Notes: a model not told the origin generated them from the letters alone. 64,000 nucleotides of DNA from Chitinophaga pinensis (GCA_945901065.1 CAMDKI010000003.1:62001-126000); one strand, 5' to 3'; positions 44,401 to 52,914 are shown, numbered from the stretch's first letter. Program-made: numbers and translations.

Positions 44401-44605
44401 AGGTAAGGCACAATATATTTTCGGGGCGGGCATCGGTTTGGGCAAGGATGTTGCCAATACGGGCGGCCAAAATTTGGGTCTTGCCCGTACCCGGGCCAGC
44501 AATCACCAGCACAGGGCCATCAATGGTATCCACGGCGCGGCGCTGTGCCGCGTTTAGCTTGTTCAGCTCTTGTTCAAATTGCCCATTTTCGATGCCCATT
44601 CCCAT
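41441..44605 (-). CDS. UvrD/AddA-like helicase with C-terminal RecB-type nuclease
   Basis: 1054 residues. SF1A helicase motifs in order: Q motif LNAAQRRAVD, Walker A AGPGTGKT (36-43), motif II DEYQDTN, motif III VGDDDQSIYRFQGA, motif V TAHSSKGLEYEYVFLIG, motif VI RRLFYVALTRAKK. The last 280 residues are a PD-(D/E)XK nuclease with NVVDYKTGKFE, bracketed by Cys in LKCPVSFYFG and the cluster RGCNDSNCQWCNF, that is the AddB-type four-cysteine iron-sulfur arrangement. It probably acts in double-strand break or phage DNA processing. It is not next to an addB or recC gene; single-chain helicase-nucleases of this type occur in Bacteroidota. Confidence 0.88.
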   Translation of the reverse strand: MGMGIENGQFEQELNKLNAAQRRAVDTIDGPVLVIAGPGTGKTQILAARIGNILAQTDARPENILCLTYTDAGAIAMRRRLLQFIGPDAHKVTISTFHAFCNSVIKDNLDLFGIRALDSITDLEKRQLLRKLIDGFGAKHPLKRFTGDVYYEAQKLDNLFSLMKKEDWSPAYISAKIDEYLESLPEREEYRYKVNNSKAGYKKGDPKQKDIDAETDKMLQLKAACQEFPRFMEMMAERKRYDFDDMILLVLNEFKRNENLLRQYQERFLYFLVDEYQDTNGAQNEIIDKLADFWERPNLFVVGDDDQSIYRFQGANVENILRFHNKYSPELVMLTDNYRSTQYILDAARHLIQNNTERLINAIKGLSKDLKAANPKYADLPVKPEVREYYNLSHETVGIAQEVEKLQKEGVKLSEIAIIYRGHRQAVDIARYLESQGIPLFVKREQNILEVRFIVNVLTLLEYINDEAKKPHSREDLLFQIMHFNFFGIEPLVIAKVAAGLRNDRKTHWREALRSVQAQAGTNLFDSNANDSYRRIKQLSDNIEYWIKELHNTTLQTLFEKVMTRGGLLGEIMLSPQKFEMLDHLTTLFQFIKDETVKDPKLTLDGFLRTIKEMQDEKIPLELHKKGYFEDGVTLVTAHSSKGLEYEYVFLIGCDKRTWDGSSARSSDFKFPDNLHTSVGEGDDSEEGRRLFYVALTRAKKQLVVSYAVASMDGKKMECSRFVDELRTSHDIEVREVHLPEEALTAFHLTILSEPPLPNLPLLEETLLRHMLEHYSLSVSHLNTYLKCPVSFYFGTLLRIPVAKNAAMAFGSAVHVAMEHVFVKMKNNHDEFVGPATLVQDFEWYMRRHQDSFTDEDFDRRMEYGRLILPQYYHKYVDTWNKVAIVERTLKTVIDDIPINGKLDKLEFDGKSVNVVDYKTGKFENAKKKFYPPTEDFKKEEPTHEEKYGGDYWRQGVFYKLLVDNEDTKGWTVVSTEFDFIEPDRKTNEYCKQKIIINPEDLNVVRAQIKEAYRGIQNLEFKRGCNDSNCQWCNFVKNNFQLDASLVGEDGELE

Positions 44606-44716
44606 ACTTTTAGCAGTTTGCTATAAAGTTAAGGAAATTTAGTTTGAGGAAAGTGGAATGCCCAGCTACTAAGGAATGAATTTTAATCAGAGTTTCGTTA
44701 ACCCAACGGGCGCTAT

Positions 44717-45022
44717 TTACATGGCTCGGAATGTTTCGATAAAAGTACCCTGATGGCCAATGTATTCTAATTGGTTGTCGATATTGAGCATACCAAGCAC
44801 GAAGCTTTTATCGGCCTCATCGTATGCTATTCTATGGCCATCTTCGCCTTCTACCAACACCGTCCAAAACTCAAAAGTCTGCGACTCGTCCAATGAATCA
44901 ATGTAGGTTTCTTTGGTGGGCTCAATCAGGTTTTTCTTCAAGAAAACCTTCATAAAAACATCCAAACTGGTATCTGCTTCTACTTCGGCCAATATTATTG
45001 CTGCTATTTCTTTGCTGGTCAT
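44717..45022 (-). CDS. small hypothetical protein
   Basis: 101 residues from the ATG at 45022, preferred over a TTG 9 nt upstream. A mixed alpha/beta chain with several acidic runs (AEVEADTSLDVFMKVFL, EGEDGHRIAYDEADKSF). No signal peptide, no named family. It stands alone between the helicase and a palindrome-rich region. Its coding reality rests on length and codon use only. Confidence 0.5.
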   Translation of the reverse strand: MTSKEIAAIILAEVEADTSLDVFMKVFLKKNLIEPTKETYIDSLDESQTFEFWTVLVEGEDGHRIAYDEADKSFVLGMLNIDNQLEYIGHQGTFIETFRAM

Positions 45023-45330
45023 AATGCTCAATGAGCCACAAATTTAACAAATCCCCTTCTTATAAGGCTTGATTGCCCCATTTCAAGCCCAACTGACTGA
45101 ATTTAGCTAAATTGCGTCAGTCAACTGACTGAATTACGGGAAATGGGTACCGTTAAATCAAAGTTAGGCTATGGAAAGCACTAACCGAACCATATTAAGA
45201 AGCATCCAAAAACCCCTAATCTGAATTAGATGCTGCTAATGTATGGCACCCGTACGGTGTGCAAAACGTAACTAATGCATACCATTGGCAGCAACTTAAA
45301 TGGTAAATAGATAACGCTCAATATCGAAAA
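45023..45330. other. accessory intergenic region with nested palindromes
   Basis: 308 nt. It contains the nested palindromic structure at 45077-45147. The rest is AT-rich with several stops in every frame. Position between a hypothetical gene and a decayed ATPase suggests a hot spot for insertion. Confidence 0.5.
45077..45147. repeat. nested palindromes with a direct repeat
   Basis: Core palindrome AATTTAGCTAAATT (45100-45113) is flanked by ACTGAC (45092-45097) and GTCAGT (45116-45121). Outer arms CCCATTTC (45077-45084) and GAAATGGG (45140-45147) also pair. The 14-mer CAACTGACTGAATT is present twice, 32 nt apart (45090 and 45122). Confidence 0.65.
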
Positions 45331-45556
45331 TATGAAACGATAAAGAACGCCTCCAAAATATTTGATCTGCTCAAGTTACTGGCCCATCAAGTAGGTTTCG
45401 AGGTATCGTTGGATCAGTTGGGCAGAAGACTAAGCATGAGTAAAAAAACCGTTGACCGTTATTTGGACTTGCGCACCTAAAGTGTTTACTGAAAATTACC
45501 CAGAGGCCACTTTTCAGTTGTTTACCGGAGAGCGTTTTGAGGAGTTTATGCTTTGA
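45331..45556 (+). pseudogene. decayed AAA ATPase of the DUF4143 family
   Basis: The segment to 45480 reads as the helix-turn-helix part of DUF4143 ATPases: KIFDLLKLLAHQVGFEVSLD then RLSMSKKTVDRYLDL and a stop. From 45482, one frame over, follows VFTENYPEATFQLFTGERFE and a stop at 45554, the family's usual C-terminus. The region between these two parts (the rest of the DUF4143 domain), the ATPase domain and the N-terminus are missing. So this is a deleted and frameshifted remnant. These ATPases are typical accessory genes. Confidence 0.8.
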
Positions 45557-45706
45557 CTGCCAAAGTCAAAATCAAAAAGTACTACAAAAAAGTTTGTCGA
45601 AGCACGCGCTAAAAAACGCTTCACTTTTCTCACCCCTCCAAAATCCGTAACTTGCTATTGGTTTGAAGGTTCTCATTTCTTATCTGTCATTTCACATCCG
45701 AAATTT

Positions 45707-47068
45707 ATGGAAACTATCGTGGCCCTCTCTACGCCACAAGGCACAGGGGCAATAGGCGTAATCAGGTTATCGGGCCCACGGGCCATTGATATAGTTGCAG
45801 GGGCGTTCAAGGGCAAAGACCTTACCACGCAGCCCGCCAACACCCTACATTTTGGCAGCATTATGCGCGGCGATGTGCTTATTGATGAGGTCGTAGTGGC
45901 ACTTTTCCGTGCCCCACATTCGTACACCAAAGAAGATGTGGCCGAGATTTCGTGCCACGGCTCACCATATATACTACAACAGGTTATAGAACTGTTCATT
46001 GAGCAAGGCGCACGTGCCGCCAAGCCAGGTGAGTTTACGCTCCGGGCGTTCCTCAACGGCCGCATGGACCTCAGCCAAGCCGAAGCTGTTGCCGACCTTA
46101 TCTCATCGCATAGCGCGGCTTCGCACACCTTGGCCTTGCAGCAAATGCGCGGCGGGTTTAGCAACCGCATAAAAGAACTGCGCGGCAAGCTGGTGCACTT
46201 TGCTAGTATGGTTGAGCTGGAACTCGATTTCGGCGAAGAGGATGTAGAGTTTGCCGACCGCGCCGCCCTCGAAAACCTGACCAACGAACTGCAAGATATT
46301 ATTGGCCGATTGATACGCTCTTTTCAGTTGGGTAATGTTATAAAAACGGGCGTGAGTACCGTAATAGCGGGCCGCCCCAACTCGGGCAAAAGCACGCTGC
46401 TAAACCGCATTGTGCAAGAGGAACGCGCCATAGTGAGCGATATACCCGGCACCACCCGCGATACCATCGAGGAGGCCATCAGCATTGGTGGCATTCTATT
46501 TCGCCTTATTGATACCGCAGGTATACGCGAGGCCACCGATGCCATCGAAAAACTGGGCGTGGAGCGCACTTTCCAGAAAATAAGCCAAAGCGCCCTTGTG
46601 GTATATTTGTTTGATATAAGCAGCCTTAGCCCAGAAATGTTGCTGCACGATTTGAACCGCCTAAAAGCTGATAACATACCCGTGCTAGTGGTGGGCAACA
46701 AAATTGATAACCTGCCCAACCACCGCACTTTGGAGCCTTATACCAAACAGCACCCCGATATTATTTTCGTATCGGCTAAAACGGGCGAGGGCATTGCAGC
46801 GCTGGAGCAGGCCCTAGTGCAAACCATAGCAGGGCAAGGCCTTGGCACCGAAGACACCATAGTGAGCAGTGCCCGCCACTACGATAGCCTACGCGCCACG
46901 CAAGAAGCCCTAAACGCCGTACTAACTGGCCTAGCCAACCAAAACCTTGGCGACCTCATGGCCCTCGACATCCGCCGTGCCCTCCACCACCTCGGCGAAA
47001 TCACCGGTGAAATCACCACCGACGATTTGCTGGAGAATATCTTTTCGAAGTTTTGTATCGGAAAATAG
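45707..47068 (+). CDS. mnmE: tRNA uridine-5-carboxymethylaminomethyl modification GTPase MnmE
   Basis: With MnmG, modifies U34 of several tRNAs. 453 residues, normal length. N-terminal tetrahydrofolate-binding domain (IVALSTPQGTGAIGVIRLSG), a helical domain, and an inserted G domain with GRPNSGKSTLLN (G1), TTRDT (G2), DTAG (G3) and NKID (G4). The C-terminal FSKFCIGK carries the conserved Cys-x-Gly-Lys. It is flanked on both sides by decayed accessory genes. The stop is immediately followed by an XRE remnant in the same frame. Confidence 0.97.
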   Translation: METIVALSTPQGTGAIGVIRLSGPRAIDIVAGAFKGKDLTTQPANTLHFGSIMRGDVLIDEVVVALFRAPHSYTKEDVAEISCHGSPYILQQVIELFIEQGARAAKPGEFTLRAFLNGRMDLSQAEAVADLISSHSAASHTLALQQMRGGFSNRIKELRGKLVHFASMVELELDFGEEDVEFADRAALENLTNELQDIIGRLIRSFQLGNVIKTGVSTVIAGRPNSGKSTLLNRIVQEERAIVSDIPGTTRDTIEEAISIGGILFRLIDTAGIREATDAIEKLGVERTFQKISQSALVVYLFDISSLSPEMLLHDLNRLKADNIPVLVVGNKIDNLPNHRTLEPYTKQHPDIIFVSAKTGEGIAALEQALVQTIAGQGLGTEDTIVSSARHYDSLRATQEALNAVLTGLANQNLGDLMALDIRRALHHLGEITGEITTDDLLENIFSKFCIGK

Positions 47069-47206
47069 GAGACAGCAGTTGATACTGGCGTTCACATAGG
47101 CCTTGTCGAGGCCGAAAAGGTAAATATTTCGATTAGTACGCTTAAAAAGTTGTACGATTACTACACCGTGTCGCTTAGTAGCTTTTTTGCCAGTTTGGAG
47201 GAATAG
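47069..47206 (+). pseudogene. remnant of an XRE-family regulator
   Basis: 45 codons directly after the mnmE stop and in the same frame. They read GVHIGLVEAEKVNISISTLK then KLYDYYTVSLSSFFASLEE and TAG, which fits the last helices of an XRE helix-turn-helix protein. No start codon and no first helix exist, so it is a truncated piece and probably not expressed. It lies next to the restriction-modification cassette on the other strand. Confidence 0.7.
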
Positions 47207-47244
47207 GTATAAATGAGTTTTAGATTTAAGAACCAACCTACCTT

Positions 47245-48855
47245 TTAAGCCTTTCCCCTGTTTAACCTACGACTTGATAATTTTCTCCAAATGTTATCTG
47301 CCAACTGAATATCGGCATCGCTAAAACCAAAATTTAACTTGAGGATTTGGTGATTTGTAAAGTTCAGAATTTCCTTAATGTCTTTTCGTTGCCTTATCAT
47401 AGAATCAATAAGAGGCAAGAGTTCTGCATTATTGGCATTGTAGGGTAGCATGATTTCTTCCACCTCATTCGGCATTAGCTCCAAAACACCACCACCATGA
47501 CTCCTCCCACAAATTTCAGAGAATGCTAAAGATAACGAGTTGTAATAACTTGCTGTAAATGCCTTTAGCTCTGTCTTTGGCTTTACAGTTACACGATGCA
47601 TTGTATCTGTAGTATAAGCCTTAGCTTCATTAATAATAAGCTTTGGATAAAGGTTGTTTCTGCGGATAAAAAGAGCGTCAGAAACCCTTAATGAAGGTAC
47701 AATTTGCCATTCATCTCGAATACTACACTTGTAACCTTCATGTATCTTCTGCTCTACCCCCCAAGCAATATAATCTCGCGCACCAACGGAGCCATTTAAA
47801 TCAGCCATTTGGGGGAATGTAAGCAAATGTGTTCGGGCTTCTTCGGCACGATTCTTTTTCCAATCATCATTTGTAAAAATTGCACTTGGCACCTGTACAC
47901 TTCTACCTACTAACGGCTTTGCATACTTATCTAAATCATAAAACTTAACTGTTGAAAGAGGGACTGTAAAGAATGGATTTGAACCCGTTGTAATACCAAC
48001 TTCGACCTTCGCATAATCCCCAATTTTGGGGATGCTTTGACTTTCTTGGAGGCGTTCTAAAAAGTCTATCTCCTTTTGGTCAAGAAAGTAGAACGTCCAT
48101 TTGTTTGACTTAAAGTCAATTTTCTTTTTTGGACTTTTAAGCCTGGTTACATCGAGCTTTTGGAGCTCTTCAATATCCCGTAACTCCAAGTGCTCCATTA
48201 AATGGGTTCGGGAGTTATTTTTTTCACAAAGTAGGATTATGACCTCTTGTTGAATTTCTGGGAAGACTAACTTCTCAAAAGAAACAATATTTATTTTATT
48301 GTAGAAATGCAACAAAAACTCTCGCAAAGTTTGGGCATACGATACCTGCAAAATTTCTGCTGGAAGAACAAATCCAATTTTTCCGTTATTCTTTAAAAGT
48401 AGTGATGAACCTACAACAAAAGACACCCACGCATTAGTAAGTTTTGAGTACTTTAAATTTGCTTTCTTGAAAATATCAGCAGCAAATTTTTGTTGCTCCT
48501 TATTAAAATACTGATAACGTATATAAGGTGGGTTACCAAGTATTAAGTCAAAACGTTGTTTTGTATTAATACAGAATTCATGAAAATCTGAATGAATAAC
48601 TTCTGAGTTCGCTAAGCCTATATCTCTCGACTTTTCTGCTTCTACTTTCTCGTACTCTATAGCCGTTACTGAGTTATATCCATAACATCCATTTTGTATC
48701 TCCTCTAAAAACACACCGTCTCCACAACTGGGCTCCAACACATCCATTTTTTTGTTGCCATTAAAAGCCCATTTCAGAATAAAAGCGGCAATTGGATTAG
48801 GAGTGTAAAAACCACCCCTTAGTTTTTCACTTGAGGTGTTTTTAATCAGCTGCAT
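47245..48855 (-). CDS. adenine-specific DNA methyltransferase (Eco57I/TaqI-like)
   Basis: 536 residues, N6-adenine methyltransferase of the gamma order: SAM-binding motif I DVLEPSCGDGVFLEEI comes before the catalytic motif IV LILGNPPYIRYQYF. The C-terminal half should be the target recognition part. It probably protects the second strand of the site cut by the fused enzyme next door. Its start overlaps the end of that gene by 14 nt, so they form one operon. The DNA is more AT-rich than that of neighbouring housekeeping genes. Confidence 0.88.
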   Translation of the reverse strand: MQLIKNTSSEKLRGGFYTPNPIAAFILKWAFNGNKKMDVLEPSCGDGVFLEEIQNGCYGYNSVTAIEYEKVEAEKSRDIGLANSEVIHSDFHEFCINTKQRFDLILGNPPYIRYQYFNKEQQKFAADIFKKANLKYSKLTNAWVSFVVGSSLLLKNNGKIGFVLPAEILQVSYAQTLREFLLHFYNKINIVSFEKLVFPEIQQEVIILLCEKNNSRTHLMEHLELRDIEELQKLDVTRLKSPKKKIDFKSNKWTFYFLDQKEIDFLERLQESQSIPKIGDYAKVEVGITTGSNPFFTVPLSTVKFYDLDKYAKPLVGRSVQVPSAIFTNDDWKKNRAEEARTHLLTFPQMADLNGSVGARDYIAWGVEQKIHEGYKCSIRDEWQIVPSLRVSDALFIRRNNLYPKLIINEAKAYTTDTMHRVTVKPKTELKAFTASYYNSLSLAFSEICGRSHGGGVLELMPNEVEEIMLPYNANNAELLPLIDSMIRQRKDIKEILNFTNHQILKLNFGFSDADIQLADNIWRKLSSRRLNRGKA

Positions 48856-51814
48856 ATAACTTCGATATTAATGGGATTAGGTTATCACCTTCTCCCAAGT
48901 TAAATAAAGTCTTCAACGTATCTTCCAGTTTAGTTTTATTGTTTGCAAACTGGCGATTTAGTGGAATTAACTCCCTATTGTTGTTTGAATTTTGGTCTAT
49001 TTGTCCCTGCAATTGTATCAATGTTGCTTGTATTGATGCAATCTTGTCATGAAGTGCCTTTTCAACGGTATTGGTAAAGTCAATCGTTCGGATAGGTAGC
49101 TTCTTTAATACCTTTGTGCCCCTTGCTATGTACCCGCCACGAAATACTTCACCATATATTGCGGAGAACCATTCCAAATACTTAGAGTTTAATAGGGCTT
49201 GAATATAGTAGATTGAATATTGAAAATCATCGGGGAGAGTAATCATACAATAACCTGCAGTGCCACCCGAGGAAATCAAAGTCCCGTAGTAGTCTATAGC
49301 ATATTTGTTCCCTTGAGAAAGAACCCCAACGACTATTTTTGAAGGAACATCACATTTTTCTAGACATTGATGCCTCCCATATCTATACCACTCATTTTCA
49401 GTTTCAGGAGTTGGCTTAATATCCCTATTAGTAAGGACTTCTCTATAATGATTCAAGTAAGAAAATAAAAAAGGATAATCCAATTCTAATTGCTCAATCC
49501 CAACAAATTGGATTATTCCATCGGTATTTAAGTACGGATAGATTACAAACGAATTCGGAGAAAATGGGCGATAGGTATTTAGGTTATCGGCACCACTAGA
49601 TGTTTTAAAATATGGTCTGGTTAACTCCCTTTCCACTTTCCAGTCAATGCCGTCCTTTATAAAGTAGTAATATTGGTCATCTTCATTGATTGCAGTGTGG
49701 ATGTAGATTGCATTGGCACTGGTTTGTATACCATTGTAGATATTTTCCGAACCAATTAATGTTTCCAATGTTTCAGATTGGCTATTAACGGATTCAAAAA
49801 TGTGTTTTAAGTTTCCGGGAACCAATGCCCATCCATCATTATCCAGCTCCTCAAAATTTATCGTATCATAACTTTGAATTGAAATATTTCTTGTTTTCCA
49901 GTCTTTTAAAGATTGTACCTCTAAATAACTTAAACGTTCTTGTTCACCCTTTTTTAGAATTAACAAACAGGTATAAGTGGTTCTATCCTGAAATATTTGA
50001 TTTGCTCCGAAAGAGATAATTTGTTCTACTTCTTTGTTGTCACCTAATAGATCCCGAAGATTTTTAGCGGCACCCACTTTTGTAAACTTGCTTGGAACAA
50101 TATATCCAAACAATCCATTTGGCTTAAGCAGTTCTAATCCTCTCTCAATGAACAAGTAGTATTTATCAAATTGTTTATAAGCAGAACGGTAATGAGTTTT
50201 ATAAAGTGGTAACTCCAGCGGTGTAAACTGCTTCATGTGCTCTGTTGCCATATATGGTGGATTGCCCACAACTACATCAAACTTTGTTTCTCCAAAGTCA
50301 AAAGGATTAATATCGTGTTGATTTTCAGTAGATGTACTATCCGAATCCAGCAGGCTATTTCCAAAAATTATGTTTGCATCAATATTTGGCAGTGCAGGAA
50401 TTGGGATAGTATTATTATTCTCATTTTCTAATAGTTTCAGCAACAAACCAAACTTACATGCTTCAACAGCATTGAAATCTTTGTCAACCCCAAAAATACA
50501 ACCAGTTAGTATTGCGATTTTTGTTTCAAACTTGAGTTTGTATGTGCTAATTGTTGTTTGTATTAATTCGTCAGGTTTGTTTTCTAAATAATAATCTACC
50601 AAAGTATCATGAAGCAATTGATATGTTTCAAGTAAAAATGCTCCAGAACCACATGCAATATCTGCAAATGACGATTGGAGTATTTCCGTATCTGATTTAC
50701 CTTGACAATGTTTTACAACTGTCTCCCTTAAAATGTCTTGAATAATGAATGTAGGTGTTGTTACAATATCCCTATCAACGTGCTCAGGCTTCTTTTCAAG
50801 TAATATTTCACCATTGGCAATTTTCAACTGTTCACCAAGGAAGATTTCGTAAATGTTCCCAAGAATATCTGATGCGAATACTACAAATGAATAAGTGCTT
50901 TCAGGAAAGTACAACTGCTTAATAATCGTCCAAAATGCCGATCTGTTATTTGTAATTATTTCCTCTGTTAGACCATGATTAAAAAGACCTGCATTGTACT
51001 TTCTGTCAGCCTCTCTAAACTTTTGAAATAGTGCAGTAAAATCCTCATTGTCGGCAAAAGTTAGAAGCGTTTTATAAACTTCAATGTTTCTGTCTTCACA
51101 TACTCTAAGAAAAATAATACTGTTTAGATAACTTTGAACTATATCGTTAAGCTGCGCCTCTTCTAAGTCATTTTGATGAGCATAGACCTCTCTTCCAAGT
51201 GTTAAGCGCCATTCATTAATTTGGTTCAAAAATAAATCATCAACACTTGAAAGCTTGATCTGACTTTCGATTTCTTTCCAAGTTTCATCAAATTCTCCAG
51301 TGTAAACGGCACTATGACCGAGTTGCTGTTTAATTTCCTCAAACTCAGCTTCATATTCTGTGTAATGGTAAATATTTATTCGTGATTTATTAGCGAAATC
51401 TCCAGCATTTACCTTTTGTGAGCAGTCATAAATAACCAAGTATTCAAAATTAGAGAGCACTGAAATTTTAAGCTTAGCCGTGAAACCATATCTACGAATC
51501 TGTTTAGCTGGCTCAGGGTCAGAATCAATTTTAACGTGAGGCTTTTTCGCCTCTAAAAAAAATTTTCTTTCAGAGAAAAGCCTAAACGTATAATCCGGTT
51601 TTTTTGCATTACTGTTTACATCCTCTCTTAAGGATTCTTCGACCAGTACCTCTCTTTCATTAGTTGGTTTACCATTATTATTCTTTATGTCCCAGCCTAA
51701 AAGTTCAAACAATGGGTCTAAAAAGTCCGTCCGTAACTGGGTCTCGTTATAATCCGCCTTTTGATACGCAGATCTATTTCCATGATACTTCTGAACAAGG
51801 TCTTTTATTGTCAT
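48842..51814 (-). CDS. fused restriction-modification enzyme, Eco57I type (type IIG)
   Basis: 990 residues in one chain. The N-terminus is a PD-(D/E)XK nuclease: KKPDYTFRLF (Asp74) and KFFLEAKKP (Glu88, Lys90). The middle is an N6-adenine methyltransferase with SFADIACGSGAFLLETYQLL and VVGNPPYMATEH. The C-terminal third is expected to hold the target recognition region. This layout, nuclease, methylase and specificity in one protein, is type IIG. Unlike many type IIL enzymes it is accompanied by a separate methyltransferase. AT-rich, an island in the chromosome. Confidence 0.9.
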   Translation of the reverse strand: MTIKDLVQKYHGNRSAYQKADYNETQLRTDFLDPLFELLGWDIKNNNGKPTNEREVLVEESLREDVNSNAKKPDYTFRLFSERKFFLEAKKPHVKIDSDPEPAKQIRRYGFTAKLKISVLSNFEYLVIYDCSQKVNAGDFANKSRINIYHYTEYEAEFEEIKQQLGHSAVYTGEFDETWKEIESQIKLSSVDDLFLNQINEWRLTLGREVYAHQNDLEEAQLNDIVQSYLNSIIFLRVCEDRNIEVYKTLLTFADNEDFTALFQKFREADRKYNAGLFNHGLTEEIITNNRSAFWTIIKQLYFPESTYSFVVFASDILGNIYEIFLGEQLKIANGEILLEKKPEHVDRDIVTTPTFIIQDILRETVVKHCQGKSDTEILQSSFADIACGSGAFLLETYQLLHDTLVDYYLENKPDELIQTTISTYKLKFETKIAILTGCIFGVDKDFNAVEACKFGLLLKLLENENNNTIPIPALPNIDANIIFGNSLLDSDSTSTENQHDINPFDFGETKFDVVVGNPPYMATEHMKQFTPLELPLYKTHYRSAYKQFDKYYLFIERGLELLKPNGLFGYIVPSKFTKVGAAKNLRDLLGDNKEVEQIISFGANQIFQDRTTYTCLLILKKGEQERLSYLEVQSLKDWKTRNISIQSYDTINFEELDNDGWALVPGNLKHIFESVNSQSETLETLIGSENIYNGIQTSANAIYIHTAINEDDQYYYFIKDGIDWKVERELTRPYFKTSSGADNLNTYRPFSPNSFVIYPYLNTDGIIQFVGIEQLELDYPFLFSYLNHYREVLTNRDIKPTPETENEWYRYGRHQCLEKCDVPSKIVVGVLSQGNKYAIDYYGTLISSGGTAGYCMITLPDDFQYSIYYIQALLNSKYLEWFSAIYGEVFRGGYIARGTKVLKKLPIRTIDFTNTVEKALHDKIASIQATLIQLQGQIDQNSNNNRELIPLNRQFANNKTKLEDTLKTLFNLGEGDNLIPLISKLYAAD

Positions 51815-51817
51815 AAT

Positions 51818-52144
51818 CTATAAGTCAAAGGAACCTTGTCGCAGATTCTTGGTTTTAAGATATTTTATTTTCTCTTCAGCGACTTTTAGAATTTGGTCTG
51901 AATTTTCCTCATCCAAAAGGTCGTAAGCTACTTTATCACTCATCAAAATAAGCCCTAAATCTTCTATACTTTCGTTAAACATATCTGCCAATATTGGAAG
52001 CATATCCTTGTTAGCAGAACGTTCCCCACGTTCAATTTTGCTTAGGGTAGATGGGTCAATGTCTAAAACCGCTGCAACCTTTCTTAAAGGAAGGCCTTGG
52101 TTTTCCCGTAAAGCTCTGATATGTTCCCCAAATGATTCTTTCAT
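51818..52144 (-). CDS. XRE-family control protein of the restriction-modification operon
   Basis: 108 residues. Residues 7-60 are a cro/C1 helix-turn-helix (LRENQGLPLRKVAAVLDIDP, then LSKIERGERSANKDML). The rest is helical and charged. It ends 3 nt before the nuclease-methylase gene starts, so it is first in the operon. In such positions it normally delays restriction until methylation is complete, acting on a site at its own promoter; a small inverted repeat lies 36 nt upstream. Confidence 0.88.
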   Translation of the reverse strand: MKESFGEHIRALRENQGLPLRKVAAVLDIDPSTLSKIERGERSANKDMLPILADMFNESIEDLGLILMSDKVAYDLLDEENSDQILKVAEEKIKYLKTKNLRQGSFDL

Positions 52145-52179
52145 GACTGTTTCCCTAATGAGTCTTGATAAACCAGTTA

Positions 52180-52194
52180 GGACATTTTTTGTCC
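52180..52194. promoter_or_regulatory. possible operator for the XRE control protein
   Basis: Inverted repeat GGACA and TGTCC around five T, 36 nt upstream of the XRE start. It overlaps an AT-rich region with a weak -7-like box on the minus strand. Confidence 0.4.
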
Positions 52195-52267
52195 AAAATA
52201 ATCAATTTTTAACTTCCTTGTTTCTTTATAGCAGATAATCTTTAGGCAAGTAACCCAACCCAACTAC

Positions 52268-52888
52268 TCACTCCCCCAGCACCCTACCCGCCATCTCTCT
52301 ATACCCAGGGAAATCGTTGGGGTTGGGGTATAGGTCGGCGGTGTCGGGCCTGAACTGGAGGACGCCAAAGCCGGGGTTGGTTTGTAGGTAAAACACCAAG
52401 GTGTCGGGCTGGCCTTGTTCGTTTTTGCCCATTAGGGTATAGCGGTAGGTGTACGAGGCCACTTGCTTGGCTGTATCGCCCAGTGCTTCGGCAAGGCTAT
52501 CAATGCCTAACAGTACTTGTTGGTAGCGGTTTATTTTGCCTTGGTAGTCGGCCACTTTAAGGTCATAGTAGGGTATTGAGTCTTTGCCCGCTACCAAGTC
52601 CGGGAAACTGTCGCACTTAGTAAGCGCTACGGCCAACATGCCTTCGTTGTCGGTAATTTGCTGCTGAATATATTGGCGGCGATAATCAATGTTATCTTGG
52701 TACAGCACTTCGTCAATCTCCTCTAGCGATATAAACTCGTAGCCCTCTTTACCTGCCACATTCCAGTAATATGCTTCGGCAAAGCGGCGCACTATGTTGT
52801 TGCGCTCTTCTTCGCCAATATGGCTGGCATCGCAGCCCCAAAGGGTGGTGCAGGCAAGAGCCGCAAACAACAGGCGCAAGTGTTTCAT
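52268..52888 (-). CDS. lipoprotein of unknown function
   Basis: 206 residues with signal peptide and lipobox TLWGC (Cys19). The mature part has two helical stretches and a beta-rich end (YRYTLMGKNEQGQPDTLVFY); no family recognised. It probably sits in the inner or outer membrane facing the periplasm. It stands between the restriction cassette and glpK with no operon link. Confidence 0.65.
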   Translation of the reverse strand: MKHLRLLFAALACTTLWGCDASHIGEEERNNIVRRFAEAYYWNVAGKEGYEFISLEEIDEVLYQDNIDYRRQYIQQQITDNEGMLAVALTKCDSFPDLVAGKDSIPYYDLKVADYQGKINRYQQVLLGIDSLAEALGDTAKQVASYTYRYTLMGKNEQGQPDTLVFYLQTNPGFGVLQFRPDTADLYPNPNDFPGYREMAGRVLGE

Positions 52889-52914
52889 TGCAGTAAGATA
52901 GGCATATTTGGGTT

